Shown here: positions 54,321-63,317 of the stretch, one piece after another | Layout of the letters: the number at the start of each line of letters is the position of its first letter | How positions within the stretch are numbered: the first letter of the stretch is position 1 | DNA from: Paraburkholderia fungorum | Lineage (GTDB): Bacteria; Pseudomonadota; Gammaproteobacteria; Burkholderiales; Burkholderiaceae | Reading direction: 5' to 3' | DNA: 64,000 nt | Assembly (NCBI RefSeq): GCF_900099835.1 | Contig: NZ_FNKP01000001.1 | Span: forward strand, 1,240,001 to 1,304,000 | Position numbers and translations under genes: made by a program | Notes under the pieces: generated by a model | Seen by the model: only the letters and a program-made list of their open reading frames with translations | Databases searched by the model: none | What the model was told of the DNA's origin: nothing

Positions 54321-54785
54321 TTAAGCGACTTCCGCGATCATCTCAATTTCGACGCACGCGCCGAGCGGAATCTGCGCGACGCCGAATGCCGAGCGAGCGT
54401 GCTTGCCTTGCTCGCCGAACACATCGGCAACCAGTTCGGACGCGCCGTTGGTGACCAGATGCTGCTCGGTGAAGTCCGGTGTCGAGTTGACGAGGCTCAT
54501 CAGCTTGACGATGCGCGTGACGCGGTTCAGGTCGCCCACATGCGCGTGCAGCGTGGCGAGCAGGTCGATGGCGATGGAGCGTGCCGCGACTTTGCCTTCT
54601 TCGGTAGTCAGCGTGGCGCCGAGCTTGCCGGCCCAGACCTTGCCGTCTTTCTTCGCGATGTGGCCCGACAGGTACACCGTGTTGCCGCTTTGCGCGCTCA
54701 TCACATACGCGGCTGCCGGCGCACCGGCGACGGGCAGTTCGATGCCCAGTTCCTTGAGCTTGTCGTAAACGTTCGTGTTAGCCAT
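54321..54785 (-). CDS. RidA family protein
   Basis: 154 residues, longer than classic RidA (about 128) and typical of the YjgF-like subgroup often next to aminotransferases. Contains MSAQSGNTVYLSGHI, RIVKLMSLVNSTPDF and the Arg-bearing KHARSAFGVAQIPLGACVEI, where the conserved Arg binds imine carboxylates. RidA proteins hydrolyse reactive enamine/imine intermediates from PLP enzymes. It lies 77 nt after an aminotransferase gene on the same strand, supporting such a role. Confidence 0.9.
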   Translation of the reverse strand: MANTNVYDKLKELGIELPVAGAPAAAYVMSAQSGNTVYLSGHIAKKDGKVWAGKLGATLTTEEGKVAARSIAIDLLATLHAHVGDLNRVTRIVKLMSLVNSTPDFTEQHLVTNGASELVADVFGEQGKHARSAFGVAQIPLGACVEIEMIAEVA

Positions 54786-54862
54786 GTTGCGTCCTTGATC
54801 GGTAAAGGGTTCGTTCGGTTTGGTTCGGGCGAAGGGCGATGCTTAAGCGTGTAAAAACACGC

Positions 54863-56059
54863 TTAAACCTTCGCGCGGATCAGCGCGGCGATACGCGACA
54901 CGCCTTCGTCGATCTTCGCCGGGGGCACCGTGACGAACGACAGGCGCAGCGTGTTGTTCTGCGCTTTATCGGCGAAGAAAGGCGCGCCCGGCACGAACGC
55001 GACATTCTGCGCGACGGCTTCTTCGAGCAGCTTCATGGTGTCGATCTGCGCGGGCAGCGTGACCCAGATGAACATGCCTCCTTCCGGCCGGTTCCAGCTC
55101 ACGCCTTCGGGCATATAGCGTTCGAGCGACGCCAGCATTGCCTGGCATTGATCGCGGTACAACTCGCGGATGGTCGGCACGTGCGTGTCGAGGAAGCCGT
55201 CCTTGATCACTTCGTGCACGATGCGCTGCGTGAAGCTCGGCGTGTGCAGATCGGTGGCCTGCTTGGCCTGCACGAGTTTGAAGATCAATTCTTCCGGCGC
55301 GATGATGAAACCCACGCGCAAGCCGGGCGCCAGCACCTTCGAGAACGAGCCGAGGTAGACGATATGATCCGGCGCCATCGACAGCATCGTCGGCAGCGGT
55401 TCGCCCGCGTAGTCGAGCGCGCCGTACGGATCGTCTTCGATCACCGGGAACGGTGCGGTCTTCGCGAATTCGGCGAGCGCCATGCGGCGTTCGAGCGGCA
55501 GACGGCGGCCGGTCGGATTCTGGAAGTTCGGCTGCGAGTACAGGAGGCGCGCGTCGGCGGTCAGTTCGGGCGTCAATGCCGACGGGATCAGACCTTGTTC
55601 GTCGGTGGCCACCTGCACGTACTTCGGCTCGTACATCGAGAACGATTGCAGCGCGCCGAGGTAGGTCGGCGTTTCGACCAGCACCGGGCTGTCCGGGTTG
55701 ACCAGCACCTTGCCGAGCAGGTCGAGCGCCTGTTGCGAACCGGTGGTGATCAGCACTTGGGTCGGGCGAATCTGCGCACCATTGACCGAATAGCGCTGCG
55801 CAATCCACTCGCGCAGCGGCGCATAGCCTTCGGTTGCGCTGTATTGCAGCGCTGCGGCGGGCGTGTCGCGCAGGATGCGGTCGGCGGCTTCGCGCATGCG
55901 TTCAGCGGGGAAGGTGGCCGGTGAGGGCAGGCCGCCCGCGAACGAAATGACTTCGGGCCGTTCCGTGACCTTCAGAATCTCGCGAATCGCGGAGCTGGTG
56001 AGTTTGCGTGCGCGTTCGGAAAATTGCCACGTGGGGGCTTTCAAGTCGCTTTGGTCCAT
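54863..56059 (-). CDS. PLP-dependent aminotransferase (class I/II, 2-aminoadipate-type)
   Basis: 398 residues, fold type I. The PLP Lys is Lys241 in YLGSFSKVLAPGLRVGF. Other signs: VISFAGGLPSPATFP at the N-terminus, QYSATEGYAPLREW, VETPTYLGA, YSQPNFQNPTGRR and EDDPYGALDY. This pattern matches the LysN/2-aminoadipate or multi-substrate branched/aromatic aminotransferase group. The next gene is a RidA protein, likely in one operon. Exact substrate is unknown. Confidence 0.9.
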   Translation of the reverse strand: MDQSDLKAPTWQFSERARKLTSSAIREILKVTERPEVISFAGGLPSPATFPAERMREAADRILRDTPAAALQYSATEGYAPLREWIAQRYSVNGAQIRPTQVLITTGSQQALDLLGKVLVNPDSPVLVETPTYLGALQSFSMYEPKYVQVATDEQGLIPSALTPELTADARLLYSQPNFQNPTGRRLPLERRMALAEFAKTAPFPVIEDDPYGALDYAGEPLPTMLSMAPDHIVYLGSFSKVLAPGLRVGFIIAPEELIFKLVQAKQATDLHTPSFTQRIVHEVIKDGFLDTHVPTIRELYRDQCQAMLASLERYMPEGVSWNRPEGGMFIWVTLPAQIDTMKLLEEAVAQNVAFVPGAPFFADKAQNNTLRLSFVTVPPAKIDEGVSRIAALIRAKV

Positions 56060-56135
56060 GCTCTCCTCTGCTGGTATCTCTGGAACCGGTCAAAACTGCA
56101 ATTATCGCGCGAGTTGACGACCCGCGCGCGCTGTC

Positions 56136-56846
56136 TTATTTGAGGGTCCGTAGACCTTCGGGTGTTTCGAATTCGGCGACGAGCGCTGGAGCGCCGTCGG
56201 TGGGCTGCAAATCGAGCAGGTGAGCGGCGCCGAGCCACTCGAGTTGCATCCCGATCAGGTCGGCTTGCGGATGCGAGCCTTTCAATGCTTTCAGCGCAAT
56301 GCCCGTTTCCGGCAATGCCGTCGACGGATGCCGCAGCGAGTCCCACTGGATCAGCGAAGGCAGGATTCCGTCGCCGGCGCCTTGCCACGCGGGGAAAGCG
56401 CCGTCTTCCGGGACCGATAGGCCCCAGGTGAAATCGCCACGCGTCATCGGCACGACCGGCGCAATGCGCTGCGGATACTGCGTTTGCCACGTCGTCAGCT
56501 GCTTCGGCCGCTCGACCCGCGCGACCCAATGCGACAGGTACGGTCCTCGTTCCAGCCTGGCGTGCGTTGCCGGGTCGTCCAGCGCGAACAGGCGGGGACG
56601 GGGTTGGTCCGCCTTAGTCGCGCCATTTGCCGCGCCGGTTGACGACGAAGCCTCCGGATCGATCGCGATCACTTCCAGATACACGCCGCCCCACAGATTC
56701 AGCAGGCGGTTGTGGGTGCGCATCAGCGGATGCGCGCCACCGCCCGCCGGGGCGACGCCAAGCGTATCGGCGACGTACTGCGTGCCCTCATCGAGGGTGC
56801 GGGCGGAAACCACGAGGTGATCGAGGCGAAGCAGATGAGCGGTCAT
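56136..56846 (-). CDS. VOC-superfamily (glyoxalase-like) protein
   Basis: 236 residues from the ATG at 56846; the frame extends 75 codons upstream but without family similarity and into the intergenic repeats. N-terminal LLRLDHLVVSARTLDEGTQY and ADTLGVAPAGGGAHP match the glyoxalase_3-like domain, then NRLLNLWGGVYLEVIAIDP with the expected metal-ligand Glu. Activity and substrate unknown. It is divergent from the MocR regulator, so the two may be linked in function. Confidence 0.85.
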   Translation of the reverse strand: MTAHLLRLDHLVVSARTLDEGTQYVADTLGVAPAGGGAHPLMRTHNRLLNLWGGVYLEVIAIDPEASSSTGAANGATKADQPRPRLFALDDPATHARLERGPYLSHWVARVERPKQLTTWQTQYPQRIAPVVPMTRGDFTWGLSVPEDGAFPAWQGAGDGILPSLIQWDSLRHPSTALPETGIALKALKGSHPQADLIGMQLEWLGAAHLLDLQPTDGAPALVAEFETPEGLRTLK

Positions 56847-57076
56847 GACGGAGCGAGGAAACGGTTTTCTGCGGAAATCCGGTGCGCGCCAGATGTAGCG
56901 GCAGCGCTGCCGGGGCCGTAAGCATAACCGTTTGCCGGATCGGCGGGCCATGCGGATGGCATTGATCCGGGTTTGCCGGATCGTTCGCGGGAGCCCAAAC
57001 CGTTGTCCGGCCGGCATTTCCGCTGCATTGCCATCCTCTGTTGTCTCAAATGTAGCGGCGCGGACCTGCACAGTAA

Positions 57077-57107
57077 CGGTACAATCGATTCGATACTATT
57101 CGGTACA
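57077..57107. promoter_or_regulatory. Repeats in the VOC-mocR promoter region
   Basis: CGGTACA at 57077 and 57101, with a related CGATACT at 57091, giving three direct repeats within 31 bp, immediately upstream of the MocR gene (57122). MocR-type regulators bind direct repeats, so this is a candidate operator. Confidence 0.45.
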
Positions 57108-57121
57108 GTTGGAGTCACGCC

Positions 57122-58576
57122 ATGTCCGTCTCGCTTGCCCAGATTCCTGTTCCGCACGACACCACCTCGATGACGCTGGTCGAGCAACTCGTCCAGTGGG
57201 CGCGTCGCCGTATCGAGGAGCGCGTGTTCCGCCCCGGCATGCGCATGCCATCGATCCGCAAGCTCGCGCTCGACAAGCACGTGTCGCGTTTCACGGTGGT
57301 CGAGGCGTATGAGCGGCTGGTCGCGCAAGGCTATCTGGAGTCGCGGCGCGGTTCCGGGTTTTATGTGCGCGAGCGGCTGGGCGGCTCGCCGGTGACGGAA
57401 ATCCCGCGCGCGCCCGAGGCGGCGCCCGCGCCGACCACGATCGACGTCGTCTGGCTGCTGCGCAACATGCTGTACACCGGCGCGCGTCCCGAGCGCAGTC
57501 CGGGGCTGGGTTATCTGCCGCCGCGCTGGCTCGATGGCGATCTGATCACCAACGCGCTGCGCACGCTGGGACGGCAAAGCGGCGCGCAGATGCTCGGCAT
57601 CGGCACGCCGCAAGGCTTTTTGCCGCTGCGCCAGCAATTGCAGACGCGGCTCGAAGAACTGGAAATCGGCGCATCGCCCGATCAGATCGTGATGGTGTCC
57701 GGCATCACGCAGGCCATCGATCTGATCTCGCGCATTTACGTGAAATCGGGCGACGCGGTGATCGTCGGCGATCCGGCGTGGTTCCAGATGTTCGGCCGTT
57801 TCGCGTCGCAAGGCGCGCGGCTGGTCGGCATGCCGTACACGCCCGACGGCCCGGACCTCGACGCGCTCGAATCGCTGGTGCAGACGTGGCGGCCGAAAAT
57901 GCTGGTGATCAATTCGGTGCTGCAGAACCCGACCGGCACGTCGCTGACGGCAGCTCAGGCGTTTCGAATCCTGCGCCTTGCCGAGGCGTACGACTTCATC
58001 GTCGTCGAGGACGATATTTATGGCGACCTTTGTCCGCCGAGCGCACCCGGCACGCGTCTCGCAAGTCTCGACCAGCTCAAGCGCGTGATCTACCTCGGCA
58101 GCTTTTCAAAGACACTCGCGCCGAACCTGCGGGTCGGCTTCATCGCGGCCGCGCCCGAGGTGGCCACCGAGGTCAGCAATCAGAAGATGCTGGTCGGCAT
58201 GACGAGCCCGGAACTCAACGAGCGCGTGCTGTACAAGATCCTGACCGAAGGGCATTACCGGCGGCATGTGGAGCGGGTGCGCGCACGGCTCGACAGCGTG
58301 CGGGAAAAATCGATCCGCATGCTGGAAAAGACCGGCATGAAGCTCTTCATGACGCCGACAGCCGGCATGTTTTTGTGGGCCGATACCGGCGTCGACGCTG
58401 GCGCGCTGGCGGCAGCCGGTCACGAAGCCGGCTTCCTGCTGACGCCCGGCAGCCTGTTCTCGCCGCAACAATCGCCGACCACGTGGATGCGCTTCAACAT
58501 CGCAAACTGCGGCGACCCTGAACTGGCGGCGTTTCTGAGCCGCTATATCGACAACGTCATCCGTCGCGCCTCTTGA
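57122..58576 (+). CDS. MocR-type regulator (GntR HTH fused to aminotransferase domain)
   Basis: 484 residues. The N-terminal GntR winged helix (about 15-85) reads IEERVFRPGMRMPSIRKLAL, HVSRFTVVEAYERLVAQGYL and RGSGFYV. The C-terminal fold-type-I aminotransferase domain has PLP Lys330 in YLGSFSKTLAPNLRVGF and NSVLQNPTGTSL. Such proteins regulate vitamin B6, GABA/taurine or amino acid genes through PLP-bound effectors. Its promoter region holds CGGTACA repeats and the divergent VOC gene. Confidence 0.92.
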   Translation: MSVSLAQIPVPHDTTSMTLVEQLVQWARRRIEERVFRPGMRMPSIRKLALDKHVSRFTVVEAYERLVAQGYLESRRGSGFYVRERLGGSPVTEIPRAPEAAPAPTTIDVVWLLRNMLYTGARPERSPGLGYLPPRWLDGDLITNALRTLGRQSGAQMLGIGTPQGFLPLRQQLQTRLEELEIGASPDQIVMVSGITQAIDLISRIYVKSGDAVIVGDPAWFQMFGRFASQGARLVGMPYTPDGPDLDALESLVQTWRPKMLVINSVLQNPTGTSLTAAQAFRILRLAEAYDFIVVEDDIYGDLCPPSAPGTRLASLDQLKRVIYLGSFSKTLAPNLRVGFIAAAPEVATEVSNQKMLVGMTSPELNERVLYKILTEGHYRRHVERVRARLDSVREKSIRMLEKTGMKLFMTPTAGMFLWADTGVDAGALAAAGHEAGFLLTPGSLFSPQQSPTTWMRFNIANCGDPELAAFLSRYIDNVIRRAS

Positions 58577-58779
58577 AAACGTGTTGGATTGTCCCCAGTT
58601 AGGCGAACAATCCGGCGGCCCCGCGTGCTTTAGCGGCCGGCCAGCCGGCGGCGGGGCAGTCCGGCCGCCGCTGTCCGGCATGCGCGGTTGCGCAATCGCG
58701 TGCGGACAGCCAGCATCGAACGGCGCCTGAACACCACGCCTGACCTGAACCCTATTTGCAACAGAGAGGAAGTCCGACC

Positions 58780-60678
58780 ATGGCACAAGAAACCATGAGC
58801 TTTCAGGCAGAAGTTAAGCAACTTCTGCAACTGATGATCCATTCGCTGTACAGCAACAAGGAAATTTTCCTGCGTGAGCTGATTTCCAACGCCTCCGACG
58901 CGGCCGACAAGCTGCGTTTCGAAGCGATCGAAAATAGCGCGCTGTACGAGAATGATCCGAATCTGCGGATTCGCGTGTCGTACGACAAGGCCGCGCGCAC
59001 CATCACGCTCGACGACAACGGCATCGGCATGAGCCGAGACGAAGCGATCGCGAACCTCGGCACGATCGCGCGCTCGGGCACCAAGGAATTCTTCGGCAAG
59101 CTCTCCGGCGACCAGCAGAAAGACGCAGCGCTGATCGGCCAGTTCGGCGTGGGCTTCTATTCGGGCTTTATCGTCGCCGACAAGATCACCGTCGAAACGC
59201 GCCGTGCCGGTTTGCCGGCCTCGGAAGGCGTGCGCTGGGAAAGCGCGGGTGAGGGCGACTTCGCGGTCGAGCAGATCGAGCGCGCCGCGCGCGGTACGAC
59301 CATCACGCTGCACTTGCGCGCGGATGAGGATGAACTGCTGTCGTCGCATCGGCTGAAGTCGATTATTCAGAAGTACTCGGACCACGTCGCATTGCCGATC
59401 CTGATGCAAAAGGAAGAGTGGGACGCGGAAAAGAGCGAGATGGTCACGAAGGACGAAGACGAGACCGTCAACCAGGCCAGCGCGCTGTGGACCCGTTCGA
59501 AGAACGACATCACCGAAGAACAGTACAAGCAGTTCTATCAGCATCTCGCGCACGATCATCAGGACCCGCTCACGTGGACGCATAACCGCGTCGAAGGCCG
59601 CAGCGAGTACACGCAACTGCTGTACGTGCCGACTCACGCTCCGTTCGACTTGTGGAACCGCGATCATCGCGGCGGCCTGAAGCTGTACGTGAAGCGTGTG
59701 TTCATCATGGACGACGCCGAGCAATTGCTGCCCACGTACCTGCGTTTCGTGAAGGGCGTGGTCGATTCGAGCGATCTGCCGCTGAACGTATCGCGTGAAA
59801 TTTTGCAGGAAAGCCGCGACGTCAAGGCGATTCGCGAAGGCGTGACCAAGCGTTCGTTGTCGATGCTGGAGGAACTGGCGAACTCGGATAACGATGCCGA
59901 CAAGGCGAAGTACGCCGGTTTCTGGACGGAATTCGGCCAGGTGCTGAAGGAAGGCATCGGCGAAGATCACGCCAATCGCGAGCGGATTGCGAAGCTGGTG
60001 CGCTTTGCGTCGACGCATACTGAGACGCCGGAGCAGAGCGTGTCGCTGGCCGACTACGTCGCGCGGATGAAGCCCGAGCAGTCGAAAATCTACTACGTCA
60101 CCGCCGACACATGGCAGGCCGCGACCCACAGCCCGCATCTCGAAGTGTTCCGCAAGAAGGGCGTGGAAGTGCTGCTGCTGACCGATCGCGTCGACGAGTG
60201 GATGCTGTCGTTCCTGAACGAATTCGACGGCAAGCCGCTGCAAAGCGTGGCGCGCGGCGACCTCGATCTCGGCGCGTTGAACGACGAGGAAAAGCAGGCG
60301 CAGGAAAAGGTCGGTGAAGAGTTCAAGCCGCTCGTCGAAAAGATGAAGGAAGCGCTGAAGGACAAGGCCAAGGACGTGCGTCTCACGTTCCGTCTGACCG
60401 ATTCGCCGTCGTGTCTCGTCGCCGACGACAACGAAATGAGCGGCTACCTGCAGCGCATGCTGAAGGCTGCGGGTCAGCAGGCGCCGTCGGCCCACCCGAT
60501 TCTCGAAGTGAATCCGGAACACGCGCTGTTGAAGGGCTTGCACACGGATAGCGCGAACTTCGACGACTGGTGTCACCTGCTGTTCGATCAGGCTTTGCTT
60601 GCCGAAGGCGGCGCGCTGGAAGATCCGGCGAGCTTCGTGAAGCGCACGAACGCGTTGTTGCTGGCACGTGCGGGTTGA
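58780..60678 (+). CDS. htpG: Molecular chaperone HtpG (Hsp90)
   Basis: 632 residues from the ATG at 58780, which follows AGAGAGGA. The N-terminal GHKL ATPase has [29 protein letters not shown] and [14 protein letters not shown]. The middle domain has [19 protein letters not shown] and [15 protein letters not shown] with the catalytic Arg. The C-terminal dimerisation region ends about 630. Cytoplasmic ATP-driven folding and remodelling chaperone that works with DnaK. A strong terminator follows. Confidence 0.97.
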   Translation: MAQETMSFQAEVKQLLQLMIHSLYSNKEIFLRELISNASDAADKLRFEAIENSALYENDPNLRIRVSYDKAARTITLDDNGIGMSRDEAIANLGTIARSGTKEFFGKLSGDQQKDAALIGQFGVGFYSGFIVADKITVETRRAGLPASEGVRWESAGEGDFAVEQIERAARGTTITLHLRADEDELLSSHRLKSIIQKYSDHVALPILMQKEEWDAEKSEMVTKDEDETVNQASALWTRSKNDITEEQYKQFYQHLAHDHQDPLTWTHNRVEGRSEYTQLLYVPTHAPFDLWNRDHRGGLKLYVKRVFIMDDAEQLLPTYLRFVKGVVDSSDLPLNVSREILQESRDVKAIREGVTKRSLSMLEELANSDNDADKAKYAGFWTEFGQVLKEGIGEDHANRERIAKLVRFASTHTETPEQSVSLADYVARMKPEQSKIYYVTADTWQAATHSPHLEVFRKKGVEVLLLTDRVDEWMLSFLNEFDGKPLQSVARGDLDLGALNDEEKQAQEKVGEEFKPLVEKMKEALKDKAKDVRLTFRLTDSPSCLVADDNEMSGYLQRMLKAAGQQAPSAHPILEVNPEHALLKGLHTDSANFDDWCHLLFDQALLAEGGALEDPASFVKRTNALLLARAG

Positions 60679-60736
60679 GTACCTGAGTGTTTGAGTGAGA
60701 GCGGGCGTCGCCGTAGTGACGCCTGTTGCTTGCGAT

Positions 60737-60770
60737 AAAAAATGCGCTGCTTCGGCAGCGCATTTTTTTT
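60737..60770 (+). terminator. Terminator of htpG
   Basis: AAAAAATGCGCTGC (60737-60750), loop TTCG, GCAGCGCATTTTTTTT (60755-60770). Strong rho-independent terminator; the A-run on the left makes it usable on the minus strand too. Confidence 0.92.
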
Positions 60771-60839
60771 GGCCTGACTCCTGGCTTCTGGCTGACTTTT
60801 GCCTGGCGAGACTCAAGCCAGCGCAGAAGCCGACATTAC

Positions 60840-61112
60840 TCAGCGTGCGGCAGACGCTTGCCCCTGAACATGGCGAACTTGCGAAAGCACGCAGCCGGCG
60901 AGTTCCTTTGCCTCGTAGCAAGCGTTTTTGTCCGCCAGTATTTTCGCCGCGAGACTGCCGATTACCTTGCTGGTCTGCCTCGACGTGTGATGTTGCGCTA
61001 ACGCAGACCCAGCCAATTCTTTTTCTTCACGCGAAGCGTCTGTACGCAGTAGAACAATGGCAGCGAGATGAGCAAGATGATCAGAGGTTTCTGGCAGATT
61101 ATTTATATTCAA
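60840..61112 (-). CDS. Small hypothetical protein with an internal repeat
   Basis: 90 residues from a TTG at 61112 with GGAG 6 nt before it; an upstream TTG at 61124 is possible. Helical, with two similar units: TDASREEKELAGSALAQ and KNACYEAKELAGCVLSQ. Two Cys in the second unit. No membrane segment or known family. The region upstream is AT-rich. It shares the htpG terminator in convergent orientation. A real gene seems likely from the Shine-Dalgarno and the repeat. Confidence 0.6.
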   Translation of the reverse strand: MNINNLPETSDHLAHLAAIVLLRTDASREEKELAGSALAQHHTSRQTSKVIGSLAAKILADKNACYEAKELAGCVLSQVRHVQGQASAAR

Positions 61113-61259
61113 GCTGGGCTCCAAAGTTGTGTTGTCGAAGTGTTCGGTGATTAAGTGCTGCTCTCAGTTACTTGAATTAAGTATGGTTAGCTAAATAAAA
61201 TTTATCAAAAATGGACCTCTCGCCACGCGTTTCAGATTGCGCCGCGAACGGCTTGTGAG

Positions 61260-61766
61260 TTACTTTTTGCCCATCAATGTATCCACCGATTCACCGCGCA
61301 CGATGATCTCCGTGCGACGGTTCAACGCGCGTCCTTCAGGCGTATCGTTGCTGGCGACCGGGTTGTTGTACGCGTTGCCTTTGGTTCGTACCCGGTCGAT
61401 CGCCACGCCTCGCTCTACGAGCGCATAACCCACCGAGGTCGCGCGCGCTTCGGACAGTTGCTGGTTGTATTCGAGCGTGCCGACGTTGTCGGTATAGCCC
61501 TCGACGACGATCGGCTTGCGGCTGCGCTGTAGCAGCACCGCCGAGCGATTCACGACCGCCGTCGCGTCGCCGCGCAGATCGGACTGGTTGAACTCGAACA
61601 ACGCGGATTCGGGCAGCTTGACCGCGACACCTTCCGCGACAGATGCCACTTCGATACCCACCGCCTTGTTCAGCGAGGTCTCGGTATCGCGATTCAGCGG
61701 GGCCGCGCATCCGGCCATCAATACGGCCGACAAGGCGCACGCCGTTACGCTCAGGACTGTTCTCAT
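61260..61766 (-). CDS. OmpA-family lipoprotein
   Basis: 168 residues. Signal peptide with lipobox (CALSAVLMAGC). The OmpA C-terminal peptidoglycan-binding domain (about 55-160) has ALFEFNQSDLRGDA, VVEGYTDNVGTLEYNQQLSE and NRRTEIIVRG, with the Asp and Arg that bind diaminopimelate. It would anchor the outer membrane to the cell wall, as Pal-type and YiaD-like proteins do. Monocistronic. Confidence 0.9.
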   Translation of the reverse strand: MRTVLSVTACALSAVLMAGCAAPLNRDTETSLNKAVGIEVASVAEGVAVKLPESALFEFNQSDLRGDATAVVNRSAVLLQRSRKPIVVEGYTDNVGTLEYNQQLSEARATSVGYALVERGVAIDRVRTKGNAYNNPVASNDTPEGRALNRRTEIIVRGESVDTLMGKK

Positions 61767-62039
61767 GTTTTTTCTCCTTTTATTCGATCACGTGGCGAGC
61801 CACTCGATTGCGGGCGATCCGCCGGATTGGTCAAGCACGACGGTTTTATCGTGGGCCGGGCGGAGAGGGGAATCAGCGATATCTGAAAATGGCGTACGGA
61901 TTGCGGAGGGCTAACGCGTGTAATTTGCGCATACCTCCCCGGTTGAAAATGCTGCCCGGAAGACTTGCTGGAAGGTTCGGAGCAGCCGATGACGCAGGCG
62001 AAAATTCCACTGGGAATCGCGCCGTTATAATCCGATACC

Positions 62040-62741
62040 ATGTCTATCCGTTTCGATGCCGCCGACGCCCACTGGCGCGTTGCGCCCTTACCCGGCCTGA
62101 GTGCCGCCCAGAAAGACTGGCTGACTCGCGGCGGCTCACTAACCGCGCATTTGCGTGCGTTAGGCCCGGTCGCCGTGCGTGTCACACGCGAATGTGTGGC
62201 GCTCCCATGGGCCGACGAATGCGCCGCACTCGGCATTACGCCGCGCGCGCCTGTGTGGGTGCGCGAAGTGGTGTTGTCGGTCAATGGTGTGCCTTTCGTC
62301 GCCGCTCATAGCGTGACGCCGCATGCGGCGAGCGTCGGCGTTTGGCAGGCTACGCGGCGCTTGCGCACGCGTCCGCTCGCCGAGCTTCTGTATAGCGACA
62401 GCAGCGTCGCGCGTTCGGCTCTGGTGAGCCGCAAGGTAACTGCGCGGCATCCGTTATATCGGTTGGCTGCGTGTGAAATTGGCGACGTGTCGCCGCAGGT
62501 GTTGCTTGCGCGCCGCTCGGTTTTCGAACGACACCGCGCACCGTTGATGGTGACCGAATGCATGTTGCCGGCGCTGTGGGCGCATCTGGCCGTGTCAAGT
62601 GAACTGAGGAGCTCGCACGAAGGTGTTGCTTCACTGGCGCATGCCGCGCATCCACGCATGCGCGAACACGGTCGCTCGCTTGAGCACACGGCTTCGCGTG
62701 CGCATTCCGCGCCGCGCAGTTCCGACGGGCGAGGCCGCTGA
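62040..62741 (+). CDS. ubiC: Chorismate pyruvate-lyase
   Basis: Makes 4-hydroxybenzoate from chorismate, the first step to ubiquinone. 233 residues; E. coli UbiC is about 165, and the excess is a polar C-terminal tail after [10 protein letters not shown] (conserved Glu). Recognisable: [15 protein letters not shown] at the N-terminus, [32 protein letters not shown] and [11 protein letters not shown]. The start ATG lies at 62040 in CATGTCTATC; no strong Shine-Dalgarno. The stop overlaps the next gene's ATG by one base. Confidence 0.9.
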   Translation: MSIRFDAADAHWRVAPLPGLSAAQKDWLTRGGSLTAHLRALGPVAVRVTRECVALPWADECAALGITPRAPVWVREVVLSVNGVPFVAAHSVTPHAASVGVWQATRRLRTRPLAELLYSDSSVARSALVSRKVTARHPLYRLAACEIGDVSPQVLLARRSVFERHRAPLMVTECMLPALWAHLAVSSELRSSHEGVASLAHAAHPRMREHGRSLEHTASRAHSAPRSSDGRGR

Positions 62742-63217
62742 TGTTGCGTGGCTTTCCTCCCGTCGTCGCCGCAGATACACATACGCTGATTCTAGGCAGC
62801 TTCCCCGGTGAAGCTTCATTGGCGGCGACGCAGTACTACGCGCATCCGCGAAATCAGTTCTGGCGCCTGCTAGGAACAGTGCTGGGTGAAGCGCAACTCG
62901 TCGAACTTGCCTACGAGGAGCGCTTGCGGCGCGTGCTGGCTCACGGCATCGGTGTATGGGACGTGCTTGCCGCGTGTGAGCGCGAAGGTAGCCTCGATGC
63001 CGCGATCCGCAACGCAAGTCCCAACGATTTCGCGTCGCTTCGCGCGCACGCGCCGAAGCTCACGAAGGTCTGCTTCAACGGCAAGACAGCGGGGCGCTTT
63101 GCGCCCGTGATCGGCGCGGCGGGTTACGACACGCTGGTGCTGCCTTCGTCGAGTCCGGCAAATGCGATGCTTTCGTTTGAGCAGAAGCTGGTGCTGTGGC
63201 GTGCCGTCGTCGAGTGA
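62741..63217 (+). CDS. DNA glycosylase of the uracil/hypoxanthine-DNA family
   Basis: 158 residues, UDG superfamily. ILGSFPGEASL and YYAHPRNQFWRLLG form motif 1 of the family 6 hypoxanthine-DNA glycosylases; KVCFNGKTAG and VLPSSSPANA are the later motifs. The family removes deaminated adenine (hypoxanthine) and sometimes uracil from DNA. The ATG overlaps the ubiC stop (TGATG), so the two are translationally coupled, although their roles are unrelated. Confidence 0.88.
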   Translation: MLRGFPPVVAADTHTLILGSFPGEASLAATQYYAHPRNQFWRLLGTVLGEAQLVELAYEERLRRVLAHGIGVWDVLAACEREGSLDAAIRNASPNDFASLRAHAPKLTKVCFNGKTAGRFAPVIGAAGYDTLVLPSSSPANAMLSFEQKLVLWRAVVE

Positions 63218-63317
63218 CGGCGCGCTAATTCCGACCAGAAGTTGCGAGCGAAGAGGTCCAACGGTGGACCTCCTCTCGCAAGCCTGTACTCCAATCGAAG
63301 CCGCTATCCGGCGTGTA

